Assembly: GCA_021155845.1 (NCBI GenBank)
Contig: JAJNBK010000003.1
Location: forward strand, 1-12,032
Source of the DNA: Nitrososphaeraceae archaeon
GTDB taxonomy: Archaea > Thermoproteota > Nitrososphaeria > Nitrososphaerales > Nitrososphaeraceae
DNA: 12,032 nt
Direction: 5' to 3'
Below the pieces are notes generated by a model, which worked only from the letters and a program-made list of their open reading frames with translations, searched no databases and was not told the DNA's origin. The position numbers were made by a program, and so were the translations under genes. How positions within the stretch are numbered: the first letter of the stretch is position 1; every line of letters starts with the position of its first letter. Shown one piece after another: positions 1-7,350 of the stretch.

Positions 1-307
1 TTTTTTAATTCACCATATTATTTGTCAGAACCCACTTAAAGCACCAATATCAGAACGGGCTCAGAGGGATGCAAATGAAAATTCAATTGAATCCTTTTTC
101 CAAGGATTCTGTGAAAAACAGAAGAAGATAGTATAATTATATTGGCTCAGCAGGATTTGAGTCTTGCTGATAGTGGTCCTTTCTGCACATATCATCAGAG
201 AGACTTTTAAAGATTCTCAAAAGAGTAAAAGTAAATGTCAATCAAGCACGATGTTATGGCTATAAATTAGAAAGTTAGAAATTTTTTATGATTAATTAAC
301 TAACTTT
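1..307. other. Gene-free left edge
   Basis: I see no convincing coding region on either strand. The stretch lies downstream of the minus-strand membrane gene that ends at 308. Its only clear structure is the inverted repeat at 268-310, listed separately. No gene can be seen entering from the left edge. Confidence 0.6.
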
Positions 308-310
308 CTA
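268..310 (-). terminator. Stem-loop at the stop codon of the 690-aa gene
   Basis: TAGAAAGTTAG (268-278) and CTAACTTTCTA (300-310) form a perfect 11-bp inverted repeat around a 21-base AT-rich loop. One arm contains the TAG stop of the minus-strand gene. Read on the minus strand, the A/T-rich loop lies just after the stop. A role in termination or mRNA 3'-end stability is inferred. There is no T-run directly after the stem, so this is not a classic intrinsic terminator. Confidence 0.45.
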
Positions 311-2380
311 TTCTAAAATATGTTCTTTCTCCCATTCATAACTTTGTGTATCATTATCTTTAGCAACAATCCAAAAATCATAATCTCCACCAATGCGATC
401 TCCTGCCTCATTAAGTTGTATTTTCCCTGATATGCCATCAAATGATTCCGCAGTTTCAACAACAATCTCTTTAAATGATTTGGTTAAATTTTCATTACCA
501 AATTGTTTTTCTAATACTTCTTTCAGATCATGGGATTTCTTTGACTCAGTATCTATTGAATATAAAGGATTAGAAAGATTTACTTTCATTGCAAACAATG
601 CTGAATCAACATTCTTTGTTATCTGATGATTTTGTGCTATTTTATCAGCGCCATACCATCTTACTTTCCCTAGGTCTTCATAAAGGGTGGATTGGATTAG
701 AATAGGTGTTATCTCGTCAAAAGAAATTACATATACAGCAACAGAATCTGCACCATATTTTTTTACTGCATCAGAGACTATTGCATTTAATTTTTCTAAT
801 GCTTGATTCCACATTAAGAAATTTATCCTATGTAAGCTCGTGGCAAATTTGCCTGTGTAAGGTTTATAATTAATACCTTCTTCTACTTCTCCTCCTAGTT
901 TTTCAAAATGAGATTTAGTAGATTTATAGAGCTCATTTCCATATAGACCACCTCTCCAAATAGGAACAATAACTTTTATACCGTCACTAATCATTCTTTC
1001 TGCAACTATTTTTCCTTGGTCTGTGTCATCAGGAACTAATCGAAAAAGATTGTCTCCTTTGATAGAAAGTAATGACGAAGTACTGGAGTAACTAATAAGG
1101 GTGATGTTATTAGCATCTGCATATTCTTTGGCAGCGTTAACTGTAGCACCGAATGCAGGTCCTACAATAATATTTGCACCATTTTCATGTAATCTTTTTA
1201 TTGCTACGAGACTTCCTTCTGGACTTGACTTTGAATCAGCCATTAATAAAGTGAAGTGTGGTGATGATGAAGAAGAATTAATGTCTTCAAAATGTTTGTT
1301 TACATCATATTCAGCTTTTTCTAATGCTACCTTGATAGGTTTACCAATAGAGGAAAAGGAACCAGTAAATGGTAAAATGGCACCAACAACAAATTCCTTT
1401 CTACCGTCCTCATTATACTTTGATAAGAGTTGAGCATTAGAAGAACTCTTTTTTATGAAAAAATCTTTATTTTCATCACCGCTGAAAACATTCGTAGTAA
1501 AATATAAACCAGTAAATATTAGAAAAGATATTAATGTAATGGAAGTAAAGAGAACTTTTTTGGAAATTCCATTTCTTCTTATCTTTGTTGTAATCTTAAA
1601 AATGAGATCTTTTGACTGCCATTTGATAGAATATCTAAGATACCATATAAGACCTCCTGCAATTAACAAATAATGTGCAGACAGTAATAATGCAGACATC
1701 CATATTTGTTCAACAAATGCAGTCAGAACAATAATTGCAAACCAACTATCTCCAATAACTATTGCTAAAAATCCAACTAATTCACAGACCCAAGGAATAA
1801 AGTGATGTGTTTCTTTCTTTATTCCAAAGAGGATCATCAATGCAAGAACTGTTAGAACAGAATTTAACGTAGGATATGCTATGGTAACAATAAAAAGCAT
1901 AAGACCTCTGAAATTTGATAGTTCCGTAAGTTCTAGAGTCAAGTTTAATATGTATATTAAAAATAAACCTGTACCAGAAATTATTAAAAAAAGAATTTTT
2001 TTATTTGTAACGTGACCAAGGTTCCTATATATGACTATCAATCTATATATTAGAAACCCATATGCAGACAATAAGAATAAATCTGCTAAAGAAGGTACAG
2101 GTGAGACAATATCAAGTACTATCTCATAGTACGCCCAGATCATATTCGCTATAAGCCAGAAAACAAGGCCAAGTGTTAGAAAAATATTAGTTTTATCTCC
2201 TTCATTAGTATCTTTATCCTTAGAGAGAATCATTGCAGAAAGCCCTGCAGCAATAAGAGAATTTATTATCAATATCCAATTTGAATAGATTAGTTTACTA
2301 TCTGAGTCGGCTAAAATAATAAAAGAATTTCCTATGACTATTGTAAAAATTACTCCTAAAAAAAAATACAGAGGCTTCAA
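308..2380 (-). CDS. Multi-TM sensor-like module fused to an extracellular solute-binding (LivJ-type) domain
   Basis: This 690-residue protein has about nine hydrophobic helices (roughly 3-24, 33-53, 66-87, 98-118, 128-148, 158-186, 195-221, 226-247, 274-297). A type-1 periplasmic-binding fold follows from about 328 to 690. The binding domain opens with VVGAILPFTGSFSSIG, and an INIIVGP-like segment (NIIVGPAFG, 403-411) is typical of branched-chain amino-acid/amide receptors (Peripla_BP_6). Basic residues cluster in the loops after helices 2, 4, 6 and 8 (for example 248-275). This predicts N-terminus inside and the binding domain outside. Motifs SLADLFLL (97-104), AYPTLN (168-173) and IGDSWFA (209-215) recall the eight-helix sensor module that heads many bacterial GGDEF/EAL proteins. 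The start is TTG at 2378-2380: an in-frame TAA is directly upstream, and the next Met (residue 50) would lose the first helix. No permease or ATPase gene is adjacent. A receptor role is inferred and the ligand is unknown. Confidence 0.8.
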   Translation of the reverse strand: MKPLYFFLGVIFTIVIGNSFIILADSDSKLIYSNWILIINSLIAAGLSAMILSKDKDTNEGDKTNIFLTLGLVFWLIANMIWAYYEIVLDIVSPVPSLADLFLLSAYGFLIYRLIVIYRNLGHVTNKKILFLIISGTGLFLIYILNLTLELTELSNFRGLMLFIVTIAYPTLNSVLTVLALMILFGIKKETHHFIPWVCELVGFLAIVIGDSWFAIIVLTAFVEQIWMSALLLSAHYLLIAGGLIWYLRYSIKWQSKDLIFKITTKIRRNGISKKVLFTSITLISFLIFTGLYFTTNVFSGDENKDFFIKKSSSNAQLLSKYNEDGRKEFVVGAILPFTGSFSSIGKPIKVALEKAEYDVNKHFEDINSSSSSPHFTLLMADSKSSPEGSLVAIKRLHENGANIIVGPAFGATVNAAKEYADANNITLISYSSTSSLLSIKGDNLFRLVPDDTDQGKIVAERMISDGIKVIVPIWRGGLYGNELYKSTKSHFEKLGGEVEEGINYKPYTGKFATSLHRINFLMWNQALEKLNAIVSDAVKKYGADSVAVYVISFDEITPILIQSTLYEDLGKVRWYGADKIAQNHQITKNVDSALFAMKVNLSNPLYSIDTESKKSHDLKEVLEKQFGNENLTKSFKEIVVETAESFDGISGKIQLNEAGDRIGGDYDFWIVAKDNDTQSYEWEKEHILE

Positions 2381-3062
2381 TTATTCTCTATTTTTATGAT
2401 TATTAATATCAGTTATAAACCCTTTTTTTATTAAAACAACTTTTCAATAGTAGAATAAAAAATATATATAAAATCCTTTCAACAAATTATATTGTTAATA
2501 ACTTTTAGTATGAATTTTATGTGAATAAAGATTATTTGTGTCTGTAAACCTTCATTTTATATTGAAGAAGATGCTTTCATAATTGAGTTTTATATATTAT
2601 ATTCCATCAATTTGAATTAAAGATGAAGTTGTAATGGTGGTTTTATATTTAATATTTCCAGAAACAAATAATGTTATCACTGTAAAGTGCTCCTCAACTC
2701 TTTTAAAAAATATTATTTATTGTTATCATATATACATACAAGAATTGAATACTTTATCGTATAACTTTCTTTAAAATTAAACGACAGAGTCAAGAGCAAT
2801 AGATCTATTTAAAATATATTTCTGCCAAATTTCCTAATGAATTACTACTTGTTTTTAGATTTGTTGTTGAGATATTGGAATAAGATAGAAATTCATTCAA
2901 AAAATGGGCCCAGAGGGATTAGTGCCGATATCAGTGCTAAAGGTAGGTTCCTAGAATAGTAGAGAACAATCTGAGCTTTAATAGTCTTATTATGCCTAGG
3001 TCAGTAACCAGCCTTGTTTTTAGCTAACAGATAGACCATTGAAGAAGCAACAAGGTGTTATA
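2381..3062. other. Long AT-rich gene-free stretch
   Basis: No supportable ORF is present on either strand. The stretch contains several TATA-like tracts (for example around 2458-2475, 2590-2602 and 2642-2655). The one at about 2412-2422 could serve the minus-strand gene starting at 2380. From about 2880 the base composition becomes more balanced, which could mark a decayed gene or a non-coding RNA, but I cannot identify either. The short ATG-led frame at 2904 (16 codons) shows no support. Confidence 0.5.
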
Positions 3063-3116
3063 CTTTGATATGTTGCAACAACTATACTTTTGATCCCTTA
3101 CACACTTATAAAATAT
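3063..3116 (+). promoter_or_regulatory. Promoter region with putative operator, upstream of the VOC gene
   Basis: TTATAAAATAT (3106-3116) is a TATA box centred about 27 bases before the ATG at 3138, as expected for a leaderless archaeal transcript. Upstream lie CTTTGATATGTTGC (3063-3076), the perfect 10-bp palindrome TGTTGCAACA (3071-3080) and CTATACTTTTGATCCCTT (3082-3099). These elements recur in front of the DUF1428 gene (7329-7377) at nearly the same distance from its start codon. This suggests a common regulator; an HxlR-type protein is my inference. Confidence 0.55.
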
Positions 3117-3137
3117 ATTTTATATTCCCTTATCCAT

Positions 3138-3629
3138 ATGCACAAAATTATCCCATGTTTGTGGTTCGATGATAAAGCTGAGGAGGCAGCAACGTTTTAT
3201 GCCTCCATTTTTAAAAACTCAAAGGTTGGCGATGTTACCCGCTATGGAAAAGAGGGGTATGAGATTCACGGAAGGGAGGCGGGAACAGTAATGACTGTGG
3301 AATTTGAAATTGAAGGGCAAAAATTTGTAGCCCTTAATGGTGGTCCGATTTTTAAATTTAATGAAGCCATTTCATTTCAAGTGCATTGTGAGACACAAAA
3401 AGAGGTGGACTATTATTGGGAGAAGCTTTCCCAGGGCGGAGATGAACAGGCGCAGCAATGCGGTTGGCTCAAGGACAAATATGGAGTCTCATGGCAAATT
3501 GTTCCCATTATTTTGGCAAAAATGCTACAAGACAAGGATACTAAGAAATCGGATAGAGTCATGAAGGTAATGCTTCAAATGCGTAAGCTTGACATAATGA
3601 CTTTGAGGAAGGCTTATGAGGACAAATAA
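3138..3629 (+). CDS. VOC-superfamily PhnB-like protein (3-demethylubiquinone 3-methyltransferase domain family)
   Basis: This 163-residue protein uses the ATG at 3138. A longer TTG-started version from 3090 would add 16 residues lying within the TATA/operator region, so I reject it. It opens with HKIIPCLWFDDKAEEAATFY and contains GWLKDKYGVSWQIVP about two-thirds along. Both are hallmark stretches of the PhnB/PF06983 branch of the glyoxalase/bleomycin-resistance/dioxygenase (VOC) superfamily. Length fits the family (about 150-165). Such proteins are cytoplasmic paired beta-alpha-beta dimers. Despite the family name, the exact reaction is usually unknown, and no methyltransferase motif is present. 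Its codons look more GC-rich than the flanking DNA, and close relatives are common in bacteria, so lateral acquisition is plausible. It is monocistronic, with a hairpin 21 bases after the stop. Confidence 0.85.
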   Translation: MHKIIPCLWFDDKAEEAATFYASIFKNSKVGDVTRYGKEGYEIHGREAGTVMTVEFEIEGQKFVALNGGPIFKFNEAISFQVHCETQKEVDYYWEKLSQGGDEQAQQCGWLKDKYGVSWQIVPIILAKMLQDKDTKKSDRVMKVMLQMRKLDIMTLRKAYEDK

Positions 3630-3649
3630 CTATGAGAATATCAACTGTG

Positions 3650-3668
3650 AGGTTATGGTAGATAACCT
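3650..3668 (+). terminator. Short hairpin after the VOC gene
   Basis: AGGTTAT (3650-3656) and ATAACCT (3662-3668) form a perfect 7-bp stem with a 5-base loop, 21 bases downstream of the VOC stop codon. No strong T-run follows, so the role as a transcript end is tentative. Confidence 0.35.
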
Positions 3669-3826
3669 GTTAAATGCAAGTATGCTTGCTCTATTACTAC
3701 AGAATATATTTTTCGTTATAAGTACCGACCAAGAATAACCTCTTTGGGCCATAACTACAAGTAAAATAGCACACACACTCAGAATAATATAAAGTGGCTA
3801 AGCCATAGCCTTACATCAATATATAC

Positions 3827-4732
3827 TTACACATATTTTTTGAGAAATGCTAATGTCTTCTCCCAAGCATCAACTGTCTCTGCAGGTGCATAGTTATCTC
3901 CTGATGGATTTGCAAATGCATGTCCTACTCCTGGGTATATGTAAATTTCATTTGTAATGCCTGTTTCATTAAGAGCTTGTTCAAATGCATTTACTGATTC
4001 AACAGGTATTGATTGGTCTTGATCACCAAAGATACCTAAGACTGGCCAGTTTATCTTAGAAAGTTCATTTGTATCATTTACTAAATTGCCATAGTATATC
4101 ACAGTGGCAGCCAGTGGATTTTGTTCGCTATTCAGTGCTAGTTGCAGAGATTGACCTCCTCCAAAGCACCACCCCAAAGAAGCTATTCTTGAACTGTTAA
4201 CGTTTGGGAGTGAAGCCAAATATTGTACTGCAGACTGCAAATTTGAAATAGCCTGTTCAGGATTTTCTCTTACAGTACCAACTAATTGCATGGCTTTATC
4301 TGGTGTTGTTGCTACTTCACCATTATAAAGATCAGCTGCAAGTACAACATAACCCTCACTTGCAAGTTCATCGGCCATATCTTTGATGTTATCATTTAAG
4401 CCCCACCATTCATGAATCATTACTACTGCAGGAAGTTTTTGTTGTTGTTGTTGTTGTTGTTGCCCTGAAGCACTAGTTGCATTAGTCGTATCAGCATATA
4501 CTAGATATCCTGACGATCCATCAAAATAGTTAATAGATTGATTTTGTAGTCCACTCTGGGAATTAGCATCATCACTAGATAATACTGTTGCATTTGTTAC
4601 ATTAGGAGAATCTTGAGCGTATACTCCCTCTTGATTCAAGGTAACTGCTGGTAAGAATGTGGAACTAACGACCACTAATATCCAAGCTAATTTCAAGATT
4701 GAATTTTTCATTATTTTAGCTGTAATGTACAT
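3827..4732 (-). CDS. Exported dienelactone hydrolase family protein
   Basis: This 301-residue alpha/beta hydrolase begins with a signal peptide. A Lys-containing start is followed by the hydrophobic run LAWILVVVSSTFLPAV (15-30) and a likely cleavage near VYAQ-DS (about 40/41). It therefore probably acts on the outer face of the membrane. The catalytic residues of the family are all visible: Glu108 in MIHEWWG, nucleophile Cys189 in GWCFGGG, Asp239 in FGDQDQSIP and His271 in GVGHAFANP. Family members hydrolyse dienelactones or other esters and lactones; the substrate here is unknown. A Ser/Thr/Asn-rich linker (42-90) and eight consecutive glutamines (91-98) precede the catalytic domain. Start is ATG at 4732 or ATG at 4711 (residue 8), the latter giving a more usual signal peptide. 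Confidence 0.9.
   Translation of the reverse strand: MYITAKIMKNSILKLAWILVVVSSTFLPAVTLNQEGVYAQDSPNVTNATVLSSDDANSQSGLQNQSINYFDGSSGYLVYADTTNATSASGQQQQQQQQKLPAVVMIHEWWGLNDNIKDMADELASEGYVVLAADLYNGEVATTPDKAMQLVGTVRENPEQAISNLQSAVQYLASLPNVNSSRIASLGWCFGGGQSLQLALNSEQNPLAATVIYYGNLVNDTNELSKINWPVLGIFGDQDQSIPVESVNAFEQALNETGITNEIYIYPGVGHAFANPSGDNYAPAETVDAWEKTLAFLKKYV
4439..4462 (-). repeat. CAA trinucleotide repeat encoding polyglutamine
   Basis: Eight consecutive CAA codons (TTG repeats on the plus strand) encode Gln91-98 of the dienelactone hydrolase, between its low-complexity linker and its catalytic domain. A pure trinucleotide run like this can change length by replication slippage without breaking the frame, so the linker length may differ between strains. 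Confidence 0.9.
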
Positions 4733-4777
4733 CGTTAATAACTATTAGTAATACTTTCAATGAGGTCTGATGTACAT
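4725..4777. promoter_or_regulatory. Paired ATGTACAT palindromes at the dienelactone hydrolase start
   Basis: The 8-bp palindrome ATGTACAT occurs at 4725-4732, covering the first possible start codon, and again at 4770-4777, 45 bases upstream. Two identical palindromes about four helical turns apart could be a two-site operator. An 8-mer can recur by chance, so support is limited. Confidence 0.25.
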
Positions 4778-4844
4778 TCTGGGGGGTTTGCAAGGAATAA
4801 TTTTTCTTGGACCTTAACGGAGAAATAATTATTGACGTCTTGGC

Positions 4845-5033
4845 TCATTCTCCGGCATTCTTTTTCTCCCAAGAGGCCCTATCACATGCGTCTACCTCTA
4901 TCACGACCTTATTCCGCCGATTCAGGATGTAAAGACCAGTACAGGTAGGTATGTATGCTAAAAATTTACTTTGAATTTTAAGCAGTGTGTGTGTCTCCTT
5001 CGCTAAGGCGAATCGATGTCTTCTGACGTTCAT
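4845..5033 (-). CDS. Small hypothetical ORF (62 aa)
   Basis: This open frame starts with ATG at 5033 and encodes a basic N-terminal half (MNVRRHRFALAKETH) followed by FLAYIPTCTGLYIL and KVVIEVDACD. I do not recognise a family. Base composition is more balanced than in the surrounding AT-rich DNA, which mildly favours real or formerly real coding. Its ATG overlaps the TGA of a 28-codon ORF immediately upstream (5030-5116, -), as in translationally coupled genes. That pair could equally be two pieces of one frameshifted gene. Confidence 0.3.
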   Translation of the reverse strand: MNVRRHRFALAKETHTLLKIQSKFLAYIPTCTGLYILNRRNKVVIEVDACDRASWEKKNAGE

Positions 5034-5116
5034 TTCCCTACTGTCAAATACTTCTCCTGATCACTGCCGCTATTAGGTTCTGATACTGTATATTGATATC
5101 TCAGTTTTTCTTCCAT
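5030..5116 (-). CDS. Very small ORF (28 aa) overlapping the 62-aa ORF
   Basis: ATG at 5114-5116 opens a frame beginning MEEKLRYQYTVSEPNSG, with TGA at 5030-5032. The stop shares the ATGA tetranucleotide with the next ORF. The peptide is hydrophilic and has no recognisable motif. I list it because of the coupling geometry, not because of any homology. Confidence 0.2.
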   Translation of the reverse strand: MEEKLRYQYTVSEPNSGSDQEKYLTVGK

Positions 5117-5271
5117 TAAATTCTGCTTTTGTCTAATCTATCTTCTCAGTATTAAATTGTAGAAAGTTTTTTCGCCCCAAAGAGACAGGTAATGCCACCA
5201 AGCATATAATTATAATATCCTATTTTGTAAAAGCATTCCTCATGTTGGTAAATGGTATTTTTCTCTTCTAG
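5117..5271. other. Short gene-free gap
   Basis: The gap separates the decayed jelly-roll-type gene from the small ORFs downstream on the same strand. An AT-rich tract at about 5206-5220 could be a minus-strand TATA element for the small ORFs. Nothing else is recognisable. Confidence 0.3.
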
Positions 5272-6272
5272 TCAACAAGAGGAAGGAGCATTGATTTCCC
5301 TAGCATTACAAGCATACAAGTCAACATTCTCAAAACCATCAACTCTTATGGTAGTAGGCACACCACCTGCCCAATTTACTACTATTTCAGGATATTTAGT
5401 GCCATTTCCTTTATCAATATATTCTGAATATAACCTATAATTATTTCTCAATGTGCCATCAGAAGAATTAAATGGATCAGGATCAATGTAACATCTATTT
5501 GTTGTAGTTCTTGTATTATCTTTACTATTATTATTCCAACTGGTAGTTTTCATACCAAACCATTTTCCATCTTCTACAAAGAATTCAAAAAATGCTTTTA
5601 GATCCTGATACTCGTACAAAGGATGGGATAATTCTTTGGCCCATCTTGCAGCATGTCCTGAATCCCTAGTTGAAACATCAAGTTGTATACAAGCTGCTTG
5701 ATCAGGACTATATTTATGATGTCCACCTCCTCGCATTTTAATACAGCATGCAGTTTTGCGGCCAACTCTTTTGTTAACTCTTATAATAGCAGTCATTTCC
5801 TGATTTTTCAAATCCTTTTCCTTTTCTATAAACCCACTTTTCATCGCAGCCTTCCAATCATTTTTTGTTTTGTAGTTGATGCAAATATATTCAGACGACA
5901 ACTTTTAGCATGTTCGCCAGTACTTTTATAGGTTATATCACCAGAAAACACACTCCAATACTCAATATTTCTTTCTCTTTTCTTTACAAATTCATTATGA
6001 CTATCAGTTGTGAAGTTCTTGAGGTTGTTTGGATTTTGTTTACCTAGTACGAAATATGAACCATTTTTATTAATTGGAAAGAGCCTTACTGTACCATCAT
6101 TATTGTAAGTGACATTTTTCCTTGTTATCTCTTGGCTTGGCGGTAGCAGTTCTGTTGATGTTGATGATGCTGCTGTTGAAGAAGCATCTTGTAATTCTTC
6201 AGGTTTTTCTTTTTTATCATTATTATTCTTGACGAATTTATTTATCAATTTCTTCCAGTTACCAAATTGCAT
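5272..6272 (-). pseudogene. Frameshifted gene for a predicted concanavalin A-like (jelly-roll) protein
   Basis: Two overlapping minus-strand frames form one gene. The first (ATG at 6272) reads well to Lys123 in TGEHAK. The second then continues as LSSEYICINYKTKNDW and runs to the stop at 5272. Adding one A to the AAAA run (plus-strand T run 5903-5906) joins them into 333 codons plus stop, so a single-base deletion or sequencing error explains the break. The second part has MRGGGHH, WFGMKTTSWNN and a closing TTIRVDGFENVDLYACNAREI-type segment. I recall this layout from secreted thaumarchaeal proteins with a LamG/polysaccharide-lyase-like jelly roll, often written as ...ARGGRH...WVGFK...VDIKNLSVREI. 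There is no signal peptide; the N-terminus is basic and followed by a Ser/Thr linker (28-48). Carbohydrate binding is a guess. A TATA box lies 28 bases before the ATG. Confidence 0.6.
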
Positions 6273-6293
6273 ACAAGCATAAGTTCTTTAAGA

Positions 6294-6305
6294 AATAATA
6301 TAAAT
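6294..6305 (-). promoter_or_regulatory. TATA box for the jelly-roll-type gene
   Basis: Read on the minus strand, ATTTATATTATT is centred about 28 bases upstream of the ATG at 6272. This fits a leaderless archaeal promoter. It lies in the 81-bp divergent gap shared with the SnoaL-like gene. That gene has its own CTTATAAG at 6333-6340 and a purine-rich AGAAGAGGAAG (6341-6351) before its start. Confidence 0.5.
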
Positions 6306-6353
6306 CAAAATAGAGATAAGGAACTCTATTCTTGCTTATAAGAAGAAGAGGAA

Positions 6354-6914
6354 GTGAATGGTATGAGCAATGATCCAAAGCAAAACGATAGACTAGATCA
6401 TCCTGACTTAGGAGCAATATTTGATAAACATGTAAAGTGTGAATTCGAAGATCATGATGTAGACGCAACAATGAAGACAATGGTTAAAGAGCCATATGTA
6501 CACCATGTACCGACATTAACTGGAGGAATAGGCTACGATGGAGTCTATAATTTCTACAAAAATGATTTTGTTGGTAAAATGCCTGATGACACAAAGATTG
6601 AACGTGTATCTCGTACTATAGATAAAGGTCAGGTTGTAGATGAGCTCATTATAAGTTTTACACATAACAGAGAAATCAAAATCATGCTTCCTGGGATACC
6701 ACCAACAGGTAAGCATATAGAGTTACCACTTGTTGTGGTCATGAAGTTTAATAGTGATAATAAGATAGCACATGAGCATATCTATTGGGATCAAGCATCG
6801 CTCTTGGTTCAGATAGGTCTTCTTGATCCAAAAACTCTACCTGTATATGGTATTGAACAAACAAGAAAGCTATTAGAATTATCATTGCAACAGAAAAGAA
6901 ACGACGATACCTAA
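6354..6914 (+). CDS. SnoaL-like / NTF2-fold protein
   Basis: This protein of about 183-186 residues starts at GTG 6354 or ATG 6363. The GAGG-containing stretch at 6347-6350 is 4 bases from the former and 13 from the latter, so ATG 6363 is slightly preferred. Conserved stretches include YVHHVPTLTGG (48-58), SFTHNREIKIMLPGIPPTGK (101-120) and IAHEHIYWDQASLLVQIGLLDP (138-159). These match the NTF2-like SnoaL family, a cone-shaped alpha+beta barrel with an internal pocket. Members include polyketide cyclases and many uncharacterised small-molecule enzymes; the substrate cannot be told here. It is intact although its neighbours on both sides are broken. It is divergent from the frameshifted gene and convergent with the HxlR pseudogene. 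Confidence 0.8.
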   Translation: MNGMSNDPKQNDRLDHPDLGAIFDKHVKCEFEDHDVDATMKTMVKEPYVHHVPTLTGGIGYDGVYNFYKNDFVGKMPDDTKIERVSRTIDKGQVVDELIISFTHNREIKIMLPGIPPTGKHIELPLVVVMKFNSDNKIAHEHIYWDQASLLVQIGLLDPKTLPVYGIEQTRKLLELSLQQKRNDDT

Positions 6915-6934
6915 CCATCGACAGTTATCAAAAT

Positions 6935-7350
6935 GGGCCGGGTCGTTTGTGAACTGTTATTGAACAAATTTGCGGCCTAAGGGATATGAATCAAATTTGA
7001 TCTCATTAGTGGAGCCAAATACTTCATTCCGTTATTAATAAGCGCAAAGTTAGATGAGCGTTGGTCCGAGTTCGGTGGGATGCAATACACTAGTGTATGT
7101 AATCCACTTGCGCAATGTAAAACGATTTAGTCTAAGAGTGACATAAGGCCTGGAATAAATTCTAAGAGCCGATTGAACCGCTCAATCTTGAGGAAGCCGA
7201 TATCTCTGATCACAAATATGGTCCACTTCTTGCCTAGTGCTCCTAGGCTAATCTTAATTGGACACTTGACGAATCTTGAAGTAGGATAGCTCCTTCGTCG
7301 TTGCTAGCTGATTCCTCTTCGTCTTTACCTTTGATATATTGCGATTGCAA
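6935..7350 (-). pseudogene. HxlR-family winged-helix regulator pseudogene
   Basis: No frame here is long, but the minus strand encodes a clear HxlR core. From about 7281 to the TAA at 7127 it reads KCPIKISLGALGKKWT, then IFVIRDIGFLKIERFNRLL and EFIPGL. This matches the family pattern of CP, then GGKWT.LILRDL, then RF.EL...LPGI. Upstream, a second frame (from about TTG 7350) supplies a plausible N-terminus, KGKDEEESASNDEGAILLQ, one frameshift away. Downstream, a third frame continues as VTLRLNRFTLRKWIT (recognition helix/wing region). A weaker C-terminal echo, GMKYLAPLM, comes later. At least three frame disruptions mean no functional protein. HxlR proteins are DNA-binding repressors or activators, often divergent from the enzyme gene they control. 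Here the divergent neighbour is the truncated DUF1428 gene. Confidence 0.75.

Noticed and set aside
1101..1433. Plus-strand frame of 110 codons inside the membrane gene
   Set aside because: It is antisense to a clear solute-binding domain and has no motif or promoter of its own.
57..2919. Near-identical GGGC(T/C)CAGAGGGAT at 57-70 and 2906-2919, flanking the membrane gene and resembling an antisense tRNA 3' end (possible att sites)
   Set aside because: No tRNA body, integrase or matching flank is present. One-mismatch 14-mers are expected to recur by chance in 12 kb.
2880..3062. Possible second HxlR relic on the minus strand opposite the VOC promoter, suggested by the shared upstream element
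   Set aside because: Only short words (CCTAGG, GATATCGGC) match the other relic, at different spacing, and no HxlR motif can be read in any frame.
5903..5906. Programmed ribosomal frameshifting in the jelly-roll-type gene
   Set aside because: The site reads GCT AAA AGT in the first frame. A -1 slip would need the Lys tRNA to re-pair on TAA, so there is no proper slippery heptamer.
7085..7098. Perfect 14-bp palindrome ATACACTAGTGTAT, and a nearby hairpin GCCTAG/CTAGGC at 7232-7248
   Set aside because: Both lie inside the decayed HxlR coding sequence, so they are more likely accidental than regulatory.
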